A stretch of DNA of 64,000 nucleotides from Nageia nagi. Lineage: Eukaryota > Pinophyta. The stretch spans positions 79,050,001 to 79,114,000 of the forward strand of contig JBITNC010000001.1 in assembly GCA_050084985.1 (NCBI GenBank). The letters are read 5' to 3'. This document shows, in pieces, positions 33,171-46,039 of the stretch. The notes below the pieces were generated by a model, which made no database searches, was not told the origin of the DNA, and saw nothing but the letters and a program-made list of their open reading frames with translations. The translations under genes were made by a program, and so were the position numbers. How positions within the stretch are numbered: the first letter of the stretch is position 1; each line of letters opens with the position of its first letter.

Positions 33171-34220
33171 TGTTGTTGATGTATTAGTGTAGGAGGGTAA
33201 TGTGATTGGCACTTATTTCTAAGAGGAGGTCAATTATACCTTTTAATCTCATCCTCTCTCTTTTTAAGTGAAGCTTCTTTTCTCTTAGCCAAGTAAGAGT
33301 CTTGATATTTATACACTCCATGACCTTGGGGAGATAGGAATCATGCTCTAAGTTGTTATTTTTTATCCTTTCCCATCATTTGATTAGGTCTAGGTTGAAT
33401 TTGAATATTTTGTTTATTGGGTTATCTCATTGGTAGCTTCTTTTAATGTGCATTAAGCACAATTTGTGTTTGCAACCATGGTTTTTGAATGAATCCTATG
33501 GGTTTAGTTTATTTTTGCACACCTAGATTATACAAAATCATTTATTGTTGGGGTTGGTGTTGTATATTATTTTAATGTGGATTCTCTTTCCTATGTGCAT
33601 AAGGAGGTATTCCTTATAATTTAAACCTTGTTATATCAAGGTTCTTTCTCACTTCACATCCTTGTATAGGGTTTCTATGGCTTGAAAAAGGAGTTGGTGT
33701 ATTTGATTTTAAAACATAACAAGGATTATTATAAACTCTATAATGATCTCTCAACTCTGGCATGGGGGTAGCTATGTGTATGGAGATTTAATCACCAAAT
33801 TCTTCTTAGATATGATAAAACTAAATTTCCATCTGGTAGATATTTGTGACATGATCATACTTAGGTATAAAAGGGCCTCTTTAGAGTATAGTATCAGCTA
33901 AATGGGTTTGTGAAGGGGGTACATTTCTTAATACAATCTCTTCTACATCATTAATTGGTTTTGTATCTTCCACTAAATAATCTAGATTTAGAGGAAGGCT
34001 ATGGGAATCAAAATAATGAGGGATTCTTAATTATGTTATATGTTGTCTAATTATATCCAAGTCATCATTAATAAGATTTAGATAAGCTATGTTTGTTTCT
34101 TGAGGAGTTTCTCTTCTTGAAGTGTTCCTACTAAACCTATGACTTATTCATTCTTTTGGATAGTTCTTATTGTTTAGTTCTTGCCATTGATGAGCCATTT
34201 GAGAATGAGTATTAACCATT
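33171..34220 (-). pseudogene. gypsy 2 N-terminal ORF and Gln-rich tract
   Basis: A frame starting at the ATG near 34220 (MVNTHSQMAHQWQELNNKNY) can be read for about 200 codons with TAG/TAA at apparent Gln positions. It shows ITQLRIPHYFDSHSLPLNLD and ILQRGPFIPKYDHVTNIY, the counterparts of the gypsy 1 N-terminal ORF. It then passes into a Pro/Gln-rich stretch (33170-33650). No long open piece survives here, so the reading depends on comparison with gypsy 1. Confidence 0.6.
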
Positions 34221-36000
34221 TTCTTTGGTTTTTTATTTTTTTGTATTTTTAGTTTTTATTTTTCTACCAAAATATAAATAAAATAAAGCAAACATCGAAC
34301 ATAGCAATCCTATTTTTATCTTTTGGATTTATGTTTAAGAAAAAATAATTATACATATAAATAAGCTACATGCATGCTCACCATTTTTGTGTAATTATTT
34401 TTTCTAGATTTTTGGTATATTAAGTTAATCCTTTTAATATGAGCAATATGAATTGTATATTTTAATCTTGTTAATTTTTCTAAATTATTTTATCTAGTCA
34501 AGTGTTTCAAAAAGGTAGGCTAGTAATCCTATAATCAATTTAGGGCTAAGTAAGGGCTTGGTACTTAAAGTGGTCCTCTTAGTGTAATGGGTCTCAAGGA
34601 ATTCTACTAAGAACTATCTTGATGATGAAATCCAAGTATAACCCCATTTTTTTATAGTCATTCAGTGGAAAGTAACGACTTCTAACCTATGAACTTGGTA
34701 TTCATCTCCAAGTTTTTGCTCTAAGGCTTATTATATCTTATCGATGAAAATATGAGATAAATAAGAATCAATGGATGGAAATGACCTCCAAATCATTAAT
34801 GTTCATTTTAAAATGTCTCATGATTATGCATTTAATAACAATAAAATACTAATAAGTGCACTTTCTAACCCTCCCAATCATACATATCTATTAATTAAAT
34901 GTTTTTAATGTGGTTCGAACATTTTTTTAATTAACATTCAAGTTAATCTATATAATCATGTGATTCATTACTTTTAACAATATTCATTACCAAATGAAAT
35001 ATTAAAAATGTCATTTATTACCTCTTCTTATGATTCACAATCCTTCAACCACCTCTTGACATGCTAAGGTACACAAGTAAGAAATCATTAATGTGATTAA
35101 ATTTCCTTTAATATTGGTTAATTTCCCCTCATTATGAGTCACAATCCTTCAACCACCTCTTGACATGGTAAGGTAGAAAAGTAAGAGTATTAATGTGTCA
35201 ATAATAACCACCAATTTCATTAACCAATTTAGTGTATCCTAATCTACCTTAAACTTGGTAAATTCACTTTATGTTCATTCCATATTTAATGATGATTAAT
35301 TACTCCTTCGAAGTGTGGAAGTCACTTAATGTAAATTCATTTACCATTTAAATATCATAAAATGAAAAAATAAAAGTTTCATTTACCTTTTTTATATCAC
35401 ATCCATTTTGGTCATCTCAAATCACTTTTCAATGCAAAAGGAGAGCATAGGTGGACAAGATAGAAAAATGTTAAGTGAATGAGTTTGTTTGTATGATCCC
35501 TTCCCAAATAGATAAGAAATAAATAAACTTTTAAAGAATTATCCAAATAAATGTGAAAAGCAATGCATATTATTAGTGATATTCAATACCCTCCTCTACA
35601 TGCATTTTGAGCATAGAGTCACAAATAAGGCATTCATTTTTTATCCTTATTATTAATTCCTAATCTATGCTTTTAATATTGATGAGAATACAAAATTCAA
35701 CCTTTTGTTAAAATTCATTGGTGTTTAGATAGAACTGCTAGTAATTTACCCCAATCATTAGTATTCGATACTCAATCTCTGACATTTTTGTAACTCAATT
35801 CTAGAGAAAATACAAAACACAAACACAAAATTATTTTCTCTACTACATGATACAAACCATTAAAACACACATAAAACTATAGAAAAACCCCCTACATCTC
35901 ATCACTAATGTTGTTTGCATACGAGGGGCCCTCCATCTAGTTCCATAATATCATACTCAAAAAGTAACCTTTGTTAGCAAACAAGATAAGACATGTTACA
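34221..36000 (-). other. gypsy 2 non-coding leader
   Basis: It is homologous to the gypsy 1 leader, including a tandem duplication at 35010-35200 and the GC-richer segment near 35925-35945. No ORFs. Sequence beyond 36000 no longer aligns convincingly with gypsy 1. Confidence 0.6.
35010..35200. repeat. tandem duplication in gypsy 2 leader
   Basis: Two copies of a unit containing tcacaatccttcaaccacct and cttgacatg-taaggta, about 115 bp apart. This is the counterpart of 17590-17790. Confidence 0.8.
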
Positions 36001-37250
36001 ACCAATATTTTTCTTTATTTCTCTTAAGTATACCTCAAAATAATTACAAATGATGAATCCATTTGGATTTTTTTCCTTGCAAAAGAGCTTTATACAAAAG
36101 AATGCTTAGGCTTTTGTAGGCCTGATTTTGATTTTTACAAGCTTCAAGGATTGTGTTTTGAAACCTATAAAAAGAAAGTTAGATCTGTTTATTCTCTTTA
36201 GCTTTTTAAGACTTTCTTTGATCAATTTAGTTACTCTGCATCTATTGACCCTTCACACATGCGAACAAAAAATACATCAAACATACCTATTTAGGATGGA
36301 TGGTGAGTCATCCATTATCTTTTGCTATCTTTCCAAGATGCTTCATATGTGGCCATTTTTATTTTCATTTTGCCAAATTCAAAGTCATCTATGTCTAGGT
36401 ATTGAATACTAGCGATTGGTGTGAATCCTTGAAGTATAGGTATTGTATGCTAGTGTTTGGAATACTATGGTAAACTTTTTAATTTACTTTAATTTTTTCA
36501 TCCTCCTTTCATCTTTTGAAAGAAGGGTAATTTTTGGTTGTCTACAAAATGATATTGAGCAAAACTGTAAGGATTTCTAGAAAGGTAACTAGGTGGAAGT
36601 ATTGGGTTCTTGATGGAAATACTAGGCTGAGGATGGTTTGGTGGCTCCTTTTTATGAAGAGGCTTGTCATTAATTCCCTTCAAGTAAAATATCACCTTCA
36701 AGCATAATGATAGGTAAAATGTAGGTTTATATCTTTCATTAATCTAGGTTTGATAGGTTAAAGTCAATTGGGATCATTATCATATATAATGTTATTTCTA
36801 TGTACTATTATTTCATCATTATTTAATTAAATAAAATATCTTAAATAACCCTAATAAATTATTATTTTTGTTATAACAATTAGCATAATATTCCTCTTAT
36901 TTTTGACTTCTAAAAAAAGGTCCAATGAATTAGAGATATTACATTTAAAATTATATTTATGAAATAACCTTTAGATAGAGCCACTATTAGGATACAAAGA
37001 TAATTATATTTCACACAAGTCTAAATAATAGAGTTCTCATCAAGAAGAATGATTTTAGAATGATAAAATATTCAATAAAGGTAATATTAATAGTAGCTTA
37101 AGCTTGCATGATTCGGACTCCTAGATATGAATAAAATATCTATAAATATAGTTGCTTATAGTTATAGATGAAAAATAGGAACTATGAAGTATTGGAACAA
37201 GTTTGACAAATATAAACTAACATTACCAAGTATGTAGATCAACTAGAAAT
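36001..37250. other. AT-rich sequence, nothing recognised
   Basis: There are no supported genes. The 94-codon ORF at 36128-36412 is Leu/Phe-rich from base composition and has no family features. A short wording near 36405-36465 (tactagcgattgg) recurs near 18820, so some gypsy-related sequence may extend here. Confidence 0.45.
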
Positions 37251-37264
37251 TTGTAAGATTATAA

Positions 37265-37332
37265 AAAGTACTATTTACTAAGACAAAAGTTATAACTCAA
37301 CTTATGACTTTTGTCTTAGTAAATAGTACTTT
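37265..37332. repeat. near-perfect inverted repeat (26-bp arms, short loop)
   Basis: Arm 1 is 37265-37290 and arm 2 is 37307-37332. They are exact reverse complements over 26 bp (core actatttactaagacaaaag). Five more pairs, one a G-T wobble, extend inward and leave a loop of about 6 bases. The hairpin sits directly against the TA microsatellite. Confidence 0.95.
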
Positions 37333-37338
37333 ATAATT

Positions 37339-37500
<162 letters not shown>

Positions 37501-39110
37501 TATCATTTCATGACTACCATGTATCTTGCATACATCAAATTATGTAATTACAGTAGTTTAGATTTACTTATAGGATTGCAAAACATGTATTAAAAGGAAC
37601 AAAGGTCCTTATAATAAAAGTTGAAATTTTTAGATTTTTCCCTTATTTGTAAAGATATTGTATTATAATTTTTACATAATTAAAAGTTGTTTAAGATTCT
37701 CTTAATTTCTAGTACCAAATATATTTACCATTCATAAATGTATATTGATGTTTTTAATATGTATACTCTCTTAGTTTTAGATTCAATTAGTATATGTGTT
37801 TATAAGGTTGAGTATTATTATGAAGATATGTTATTCACATTATTGAATCCATGGTTGCAATTACTTGCATACCATCCAAATCCACCTTTATCAAAGTGAG
37901 ATACCTAATTTGGATATTTTATTTTATTTTTTAATCTTATCCATTTTTTTTTATTTTTCTTTCTTAACCCTATCCATTTTCTAACTTTCTTCTCCACTCA
38001 ATTTTCATAGGACTCAACCTTCTCTAGATATTGAGTTCAAGTTAGAATCGACTCATCCAATTTATAGTTCGATAAAGGGAATAAATATTGCCAAATTATG
38101 ATCAATGATTCCTTATACTTTACTCATCATAGTGCAATTCATTACTTCATGGAATATGATCATACATTTTTAAAATATCTTTCCTTTACAAATACACCTT
38201 ATTTATTTGTGTCATCATCTAAATTTCTATGTAATGAAATTAGTGACTAACCTAAATAAAATCTATAAGAATCTAGAGTGATGCAATCTTGTGTAGGATA
38301 AGAGTTAATCTTGCTAAATATAGGGATAGAATTGATACTTTTGATATGATGAATATTCTTGATGTTTATACCTTTTCTTTGATCTAAACCATGCAAAATT
38401 AAACATTAGTAGGGGGAACCTCAAACCTTAAGCCATTAAGACCTTAAGGCACACAAATAGGGTTAAACCATATTATTAACTGTATGTATATCCCCTTACA
38501 CCTGTTCAAAAGTGTGTAGAACATGTAAAAAATGCCTACATGCAAGTGTTATAATCATATTATATGCAAGATGATTTGAAAATGCTATGATATGCTATAA
38601 TATGATAATAAAGATTTATAAAGATTAATACTAATAACAATATACAATAATTAGTATATGATGGAATGACAAGATATGCAAGATGATATGCCAATACAAT
38701 TAAGAGAGTGATCTAAATACTTTTTATGAGCAAACAACAATACCCACAAACATAAAACACATGATAAATTATAAATAATGCTAGATGATGTGATTACTAT
38801 GCTCAATTATGATAAATATGCTAAGATACATGAAAACCTAGGATTATGTTATCCTAAATAATGCATCTACATACACACAAATATGCAATGTAAGAATATT
38901 ATCTATGATAAGGATACAAAGGATCCTCAAACGCTCCAATATTTATCCAAAATTATCCTTACACATGCAAATCACATGGAATACAAACATATATGGCATA
39001 AATATATGATAAAATGATATAATTATACCTCAATCCATCATGGGATGGGATGATATCACAATGTTGAAGAAATATGATGGTGGGCTTCTCCAAAACCCTA
39101 AGAAAATGCT
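37501..39110. other. AT-rich sequence, nothing recognised
   Basis: All frames are closed, with no family motif and no clear repeat beyond scattered tatgat-rich runs near 38560-39010. Confidence 0.4.
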
Positions 39111-39410
39111 TAAAGACTATGTATGCTCAATGCTTGAATGTTAGTGCTAAGTGTTGAGAGAATGCTTAGAATATGTTGATAAAAATGAATTGATTGGTTC
39201 AAATGATCTTGAATAATGCTTTTATATATCTCTATTTTTTTTATTAGAAGGTCAACTATCATATCTATAGCATTGATAGGTTGATTACCTAAATGGTAGG
39301 TCAATTATTATGTTGATTGTTTTGACCAATTTTGATAGTTTTGACCATGTTTATGAGTTTGCTCATGTTGATAAAATAACACCAAAGTATATAATTTTGG
39401 GGTATCTACA
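39111..39410 (-). repeat. possible start of a gypsy-type LTR on the minus strand
   Basis: The plus strand ends in ttttggggtatctaca (39395-39410), so the minus strand starts TGTAGATACCCCAAAA, a common start of Tat-type LTRs. A TATA-like gatatataaaagc lies on the minus strand near 39221-39233. The other end was not located. Confidence 0.3.
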
Positions 39411-40196
39411 AATTAATATTAGTTTGGGAAAATTATTTTGTGGTCTTTTGTTAAGAATGTTGAAGATCTTCTATTGTCAAAATAATTAACTTTATCAAAT
39501 TTGGAGATTAATTTTAGAAAAGTGATCTTGTAGGATTTGATGATTATCCTTTATATAAAGAAATTAAGATGTCTTTTGTACATTCTCCTCAATTATTTCT
39601 TACTAATTTTGGAAGAAACAATTATTTAAAATATTATGACTTGGTTCTTTATTTCTTTTCATGGCAAAAATTATTTCCCACATCTCTTCTTCACTTATTA
39701 ATGCAACGAGTTTTTTTATTATCTTTATTAGTGATAATTCAAGGATACATGTTTAAATATATTTAATTATTCTATTTCTTTACTATATTCATCCTTTATT
39801 ATGAGGTTTTTACAAAATTTTATTGCATCTTCCATGATTTAATTTATTTATATGATATTTTTTTTATTAGAAGGTATGATTATTGTAATATGATATTGAT
39901 ACTTGTATATAAAAATAGATTTATGAAAGAAATTTGTATCTATATCTCATTCAATCAAATTGAACTTTGAATATTTATTTCTAATAGATTTATTCTCTTT
40001 TTAGGTTGTATCTAGTTGTTGTTCAAGTAATTATACTTTGGAATTGCATTACCATAAGTTTTTTATATTTTTTATCCTGAGGATTGGTTATGTTTCTTTG
40101 ATCTTAGGTTATTTGAATGGTGACATTTTTTGGTAGAGTAGGTATTTTAGATAGATTAATGATATTTTCCTATCTTATGTTTATCATTTCTTCAAT
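39411..40196. other. unassigned T-rich sequence before repeat copy 2
   Basis: No open frame with family features. The 65-codon ORF at 39569-39766 is hydrophobic by composition. This flank is unlike the flank of repeat copy 1. Confidence 0.45.
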
Positions 40197-41864
40197 TTAT
40201 TTTAAGTGCTATCTTCTTATCAACCTCATATTATTTTTATTTTTGTATATTCTAATACTTTAATATTATTTTAACTCTATGAATTATTTTGAGTTAGATG
40301 TATGGACATGTTTCAAAAGGTTTATCAATCCTTTCTAGATATTATGAAATAGGTTTAAATATTTTTTTATTTATTTCACTACACATTTTCACATTTCAAA
40401 GGTGATCTCATTTAGTATTAGGATTTATTAATACATATATTTGTAGGGTAGTAATATGATATAATAGATTATAGTATATCAAATTGGATAATGATATTTA
40501 TAATTATCCAAATATCTTAAAGAAAAAAACTAATCATCATTCCATTATCGCTACTTAGCCCCTAATATCTTATTATGTAATGTAAAATTCCCATTTCTTG
40601 GTTTGGGATTTCATAGTTTTCTTAGGAAATGAAGTTATTGAATCCATATTTATTGTATATTAATGCTTTACCTTCAAATTTTTCCTTTATAGTTTTAATC
40701 ATCTCCTCCAAGAATCCATAGAGAGTTTCTATTTTATTTTTATTTTTCTAAATTTATCTCTCTTCCATATAGATTGATAAGTGAATATGTATTCATGTAG
40801 CAACATTCTCTATCAATTTCTTATCTTGGAAACAAAAAATAGGAAAATAGTGAGGGTGCTATTCAATTATTTATAATTTAAGCTTGTTCATATTCTACAT
40901 TATTATTATCCTAATTGAGGCTCCTTACACACATGTTTTTATGATTTCTAAATATTTCTAAACATATTTAACAAAGCATTCAAGGTATCCCTTTTTTAAT
41001 TTTGGTTTCTTGAATTTAATGATGTCCAAGTATTTTGAATGTATGCTATTACTTACTAAAATCCTTTTTATGGGAGCATTTAATCCTCTTATATTTCAAG
41101 ATAAAATATTTTTCATATATATAAGAGAGTTTCTATTTTTTATAATTATCATTTTTTCTTTTTGCCTTATATTGTTTTTATATTATTCTTTATGGATTAT
41201 TATATGTCTTTTTATAGCATTTCATTCTTTTCTTATATGGTTTCACTGCTTGTCAATTTTCCTCCACTTGACATTAGAATGTCTATCTTGGGTGTTTATG
41301 TATAGATTCATTTCTATTAGTAACCTTTTATGGATAATTATACATTATTCTCCAAGTGAAACTAAGAGAGGGGGTGAATCGATGTGAAGGATTAAAACTT
41401 AAATCTTTAACTTTATCATTTAAAAAAGATAAAATAACTAGAAATATCACCATTAAAATGCATCACATAACATAGAATATAATGAGGTTCAGCACTGTGG
41501 CTACATCCCTAGGTAAGACTACTTGGACTACCATCCAAATCAAAGCATCAAGTTTACAACCAGTTTTTTATCACCAACCCCCTCTTGGTCAAGCACCAAC
41601 TTGAAAAATTATAGAAGCAAGATTTTTGGCCAAGTTTCCAATTTTATTATAGAATATCCTCACTAGTCTAGCTTAGCATTTTTCAGTTTCAGCTATCTCT
41701 ATTATAAATATGTATTCATTCCCAATATCCTCTATTCTACCATTAGTATCAATCTGTTACAACTTGTTCTCTAATGGTAGACTACTCATGTAAATATATT
41801 CAACTATGGCATCTCTCCATATCACAACAATCATATATTACAAATTTCCCTATTCTATTTATGT
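40197..41864. repeat. 1.67 kb recent direct repeat, copy 2
   Basis: It matches 21611-23285. The small differences include single-base changes and run-length changes, for example in the T runs near 41155-41190. To its right the sequence continues as ttataattttatttatc, with no minisatellite. Confidence 0.95.
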
Positions 41865-42605
41865 TATAATTTTATTTATCTTCCTAGAATACCATATGAC
41901 TATAATAATTTAATATTCTTCCTTCATAATTTAACTTCTAGTCCACCATATTATAAGCAATGTCAACAGCAAAATATATAGTATCTAACTCTTCAACTTC
42001 CTAAGCATTTAACTTATGATCCAAACTAACCACATGTGTTAATTGTCTAAGATCTACATAAGCAATTGTACCTCTACATGAAGTTTGAACCTTTCACTTA
42101 ATGCCTTCAACCATCTCAAGCATCTCTCCACATAAGCCATTGCTTCTTTGCATAGGACCTCACTTCTGTACACAACACCATTTATTTCTACATAAGGTTG
42201 AACTTCTATGCATAAGACATGCTCACATCATTTGCATTCTCCCTAAATTAATCTATATATAAAATAGATCATTCCATAATTTCTTTTGAAGAATCCACAC
42301 TTCAAAGGTCATTGACATCATCAAACTCATTTGTACCCCAAAAACATAATAATACAAGGAAATTCACACTCCAAGTAACACTTACATCATAACATTCTTC
42401 CACACCTTGGAAATATCATAATATGAAGGAGATCCACACTTTAGATATCACTTACATCACAACATTCCTTCACATATCAGAAACACCATACTATAAAGGA
42501 AATCTGCAATTCAGAAGGTGTTGACATCACAAGATTTCTCTGCATCCTAGATTCATATTCCTTCTTCTCATAATACTATTTTCCACTGTATAACACCTTT
42601 AATCT
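41865..42605. other. sequence between repeat copy 2 and copia B
   Basis: It lies downstream of the copia B RT on the minus strand, where RNase H is expected, but no RNase H motif is recognisable. It holds a degenerate tandem repeat (42270-42545) and a series of cataag-containing phrases near 42130-42230. Confidence 0.45.
42270..42545. repeat. degenerate tandem repeat, about 68-bp unit, four copies
   Basis: Recurring order of phrases: cacactt(c/t)a, gacatca or acatcac, aacattcttccacac, then ataatatgaaggagat. Units start near 42293, 42367, 42434 and 42507, with several indels. Confidence 0.7.
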
Positions 42606-43082
42606 CTACATAACACTTTTTTTGATCACATAAACCTCTCTGATCACATAATCCTTATCTTCATCACATAGTATCTTTTCATGTTCACATAAGGCTCTTC
42701 CTCTTTTCATAAGATTTGCACATACTTGCCTACACGAAGTTAAATATAATAATCCACCAATCATATATCTATATAGAGTTTGATCAATAGGAGATGAATT
42801 TTCCTCTTTACTTAATTTACAATTGGTTATCATAAGAGTGGTTATTGCTTTATTATCCTCCATGTTAAACTTATTCAACATTTCTTTCACATATTTGATT
42901 TGAGATATGAATATACCTTCATCTAGTTGACTCACTTGAACATCCAAAAAATATGATAGCTCCAACCATTGATATTTCAAATTTATTTTTCATCTAATTA
43001 TCAAACTCCTTGCATATTTCATCTTTGCATCTACCAAATATGATATCATCTACATAGATAATAATGACAAGTTGATAGTTTT
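42606..43082 (-). pseudogene. copia B reverse transcriptase, C-terminal part
   Basis: On the minus strand the segment begins QLVIIIYVDDIIFG (catalytic YVDD, about 43030-43070). It continues through FEISMVG, a stretch SQLDEGIFISQIKYVKEMLN, and DQTLYRYMIGGLLYLTSCR near 42730-42790. Wording and order match the SIRE-like group of plant copia elements. Its N-terminal half is 9.6 kb away at 52645-53090, separated by gypsy 3. The piece downstream of 42730 has no clear family match. Confidence 0.85.
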
Positions 43083-44187
43083 TGATCGATATAGTGTAAC
43101 CTCAAAGGGTATGGTCTAGTCGAGTTCTCCACTACTTGAAATGGTAGGTTCCTAGAAAGAGCCAAAGGTGATGGGGATGTGCTCATGTTGGTTTTCTTCT
43201 CTATCTTTGAATTATAGGTTGGTTCTTATCTATTGTGAAGGTTTCAACTAATAGGAAAGAGATAAAAAGGTAAAGAGTTACAAGAAAAAGATAAGCAAAT
43301 TGAAGTAAAACTTAAAACAAGAAATGTACAACTCGAGCATTGCAGCATAGGTAGCAATCCATATCGAGGATCAAGAATAGCAACCTATCTTACCCTTGGG
43401 ATCTCACAATCATAATACATAACCATAATTTTAAGAAAACATCTCACACAACATTCAAAAATGCAATAAATAGCCACTTGTTGCAAAAGGGCAAAGCATT
43501 GTCTATTTGGATTATCATATGTGAGAGTATCTTACAAGTCTAGGAAAATTTGCTAAAATGTCTGACCTTTTTTAATTTCTAATAGTTCACCATTTATACA
43601 TTTTTCTCCACTATTCAATGGTTGTATCTCATTAATATACATAATTACTCATCTTGAATGAAGCTAGCAAAGAAAACTATTCACAATAAATACTACAACT
43701 GTGTTAGATTACACAGTGAATAAGTACCAACAACATGACTATATAGAAATTTGCAATTTCTAAAAAGTAATGTCCATATAGCCACAATCCTTTTGACATA
43801 TCATTGATTGCTCCTTATTTGAACTTATAGTTGATTGAATATGGCATTATAGATGATTAACTAAGTACTTATCTACAATTTGATAGGTACAATATGGTAC
43901 TATGCTCTATTGATAGCTATCTACTTCTCTTCAACTATTGATGATCTATACTATAGATGTGAATGAATAGAGTAATGGGGTTTCATGATCAATATATCAA
44001 CTTAGTTCAAGAAGAAATTACCACTGTTATGTGAAAATGAGTTGGATTTGACACATTAACAAGGCCTTAAGGGTCAAACACTTAAGATCAAGTGGACCTG
44101 GGTGTTACTTCTTACCCATTACTCTTATCTCAATATGGTGGGTTCTATTTCCTTTCTTTGGGATTTTTTAATGATCTAGCTCTTCTA

Positions 44188-44460
44188 GGACCCATTTATT
44201 TTAGCAAAAAATTGTGACATCATCACTCAAAATCAATGGGTTTTATTTGATATCTTCATGAATCATCACCCACCATTACTTATTGTAGGACCCTCTAATT
44301 TTAGCCATAAATTGTGACATCAATGCTCAAAATTAGTTGGCTTTATTTGATAGCTTTATGAATCATCACCTACCATTACTTGTTCTGGTACCCATTGATT
44401 TTAGCAATAAATTATGACATCATCACTCAAAATTTATGAGCTCCATTTGATATCTTGGAA
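44188..44460. repeat. tandem repeat in gypsy 3 3' LTR, about 104-bp unit
   Basis: Roughly 2.6 units with core gacatcatcactcaaaat and tgaatcatcacctaccatta. The same array is present in the 5' LTR at 51935-52200, so it predates insertion. Confidence 0.9.
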
Positions 44461-44573
44461 TTTTATTTACAATAACTTCTAGACACTTTGTATTTACAAC
44501 TCCCAGACAGTTTGTATTTACAACAACTCCTACTTTCTTGAGAGCTATGTTTAGAATATGTATAAGCCCCTTT

Positions 44574-44578
<5 letters not shown>

Positions 44579-44604
<26 letters not shown>
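44579..44604. repeat. short TA microsatellite
   Basis: About 26 bases of alternating A and T, between the 3' LTR body and the integrase end of gypsy 3. Confidence 0.9.
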
Positions 44605-44639
44605 TATACACTATACAATATATGGTGGGTGTTACAAGA

Positions 44640-45830
44640 TTACCTTATCACTTGTTAATGTCTCAAATAGATCTCATTAATGGGAATAGGTAATTCCCAA
44701 GACCTGATGATGTCTTGTAATATGAATGCATTATTTTGCATGGCTTGAGTGATGATATAAAGCCTGCTCCATAGAGAATTGAGTTTTTGGTGTCTTTTGT
44801 GCTTTGATCTTTTCTCATCCCATTTGAGGACAATGTCACCTAGTTCAAACTTCACCTGGGAATACTTTTTCTTATCAAACCATTTTTTGACAATGTGTTG
44901 ATGATGCTAAAATGATTCATATGCTTTGTTCTAGTCCTCCTCTAATTTCAAGAGCTTATTATACCTAGATTGTAGTGGCTCAAATTCATGATCCTCCACT
45001 TATTTTAGGACTCTTAATGTTAGTAACTCAATATGTATTAGCAACATAGGTCTTTTACCATATACTAGTGCATATGAGGATGTTTTGATTGCTAATTTAA
45101 TGTTGATTCTATCTACCTATAATGCAAGGTCCAATTATATGTGCCATTATTTAGGATTCCCTTAAATTATTCTTTTTATGATTTGGGTTAAGTTTTTAGT
45201 AATTGATTCAGCTAACCCATTACCTTGAGGGTAATAATTTGAAGAGAATAGTTAATATATCCCATATTTAGCAACAAAGTTTGACAAGTTACCTCTAATA
45301 AATGTTAGGCCATTATTTAAGATAATAGTCTATAGGATGCCAAAATAAGTGATTATCCTTTTTATCAATTCTATCACTACTTCTTGATCTACATTCTTAC
45401 ATGGCATAGCTTCTTACCATCTAGTGAAGTAATCAGTTGTAGTCAAGATGGACTTATGGCCTATTGAGTAATTTGGGTTTATAACACCAATTAAGTCCAT
45501 ACCCTATTGTTGAAAGGGTTACTCAACTACCATAGGTTTTAGAGGCATGGTAGCTTATCTTCTCTTTCCTATGAATCTTCTACATTTATCACACTCCTAG
45601 GCCATCTTGAATGAATTTAAAAATATAGGGGGCCAATAATATCTAGCTTGTAATACTTTTACAATTGTAGTTGGTCTATTGTAATGCTCATCAAAGAATC
45701 CATAATGAAATTCATGCAATATTCTCCTAGATTCATCATGAGTCACACATCTTAATAAGGTTTGATCAAAAACTTTTGTATATAGATGGTCATCTATCAT
45801 GATAAACTTAAGGGCATGCAACTTGAATCT
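44640..45830 (-). pseudogene. gypsy 3 integrase
   Basis: The zinc-binding region is at 45597-45821 (DDHLYTKVFDQTLLRCVTHD, HYGFFDEHYNRPT, QARYYWPPIF). The catalytic core between 45580 and 44900 is broken by stops but keeps its order, including a readable segment near 45230-45320 (GLTFIRGNLSNFVAKYG). The C-terminal domain at 44655-44855 has FELGDIVLKWDEKRSKHKRH and SLWSRLYIITQAMQNNAFIL, matching the gypsy integrase tail. No chromodomain follows. Frames differ between pieces, so several indels are present. Confidence 0.83.
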
Positions 45831-46039
45831 TCTTTTTTGAAATTTGTCTAGAGCTTTAGGACACTTACTAGTTTGAAAATAAAAAATAATTTGTTTAATC
45901 CATTCACATTCTTCATTGAGTTATTGTTCATCCTCTAAAATAGCAATCATATGTGAATCTTCAACTATATTTTCATAGATATCCTTGCCTTTGATTAGCT
46001 TGGTTGGCTTAATTTCTATATCATATTCCATTATTTTAA

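Larger units (their letters stand above)
30284..36000 (-). mobile_element. Ty3/gypsy element 2, truncated relative of gypsy 1
   Basis: From right to left on the minus strand: leader (34230-35950), N-terminal ORF (ATG near 34220), Gln-rich region, Gag with zinc-knuckle-like site, protease, then the linker, which stops at the LTR fragment. RT, RNase H and integrase are absent. Order and wording match gypsy 1 throughout. It lost its 3' half either at insertion or by recombination at 30283. Confidence 0.85.
43083..44636 (-). repeat. gypsy 3 3' LTR
   Basis: It matches 50824-52430 over most of its length. The left edge is at tgatcgatatagtgtaacct (43083). The right edge is uncertain: it may run to gggtgttaca at 44636 (minus-strand TGTAACACCC), or end near the C-rich gcccctttt at 44568, which would be a polypurine tract on the minus strand. 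A minus-strand TATA-like tataaatggtga lies near 43590-43600. It contains a three-unit tandem repeat (44188-44460) and a TA run (44579-44604). Confidence 0.82.

Noticed and set aside
36128-36412. 94-codon plus-strand ORF
   Set aside because: No motif, no conserved counterpart in gypsy 1, and composition typical of T-rich noise.
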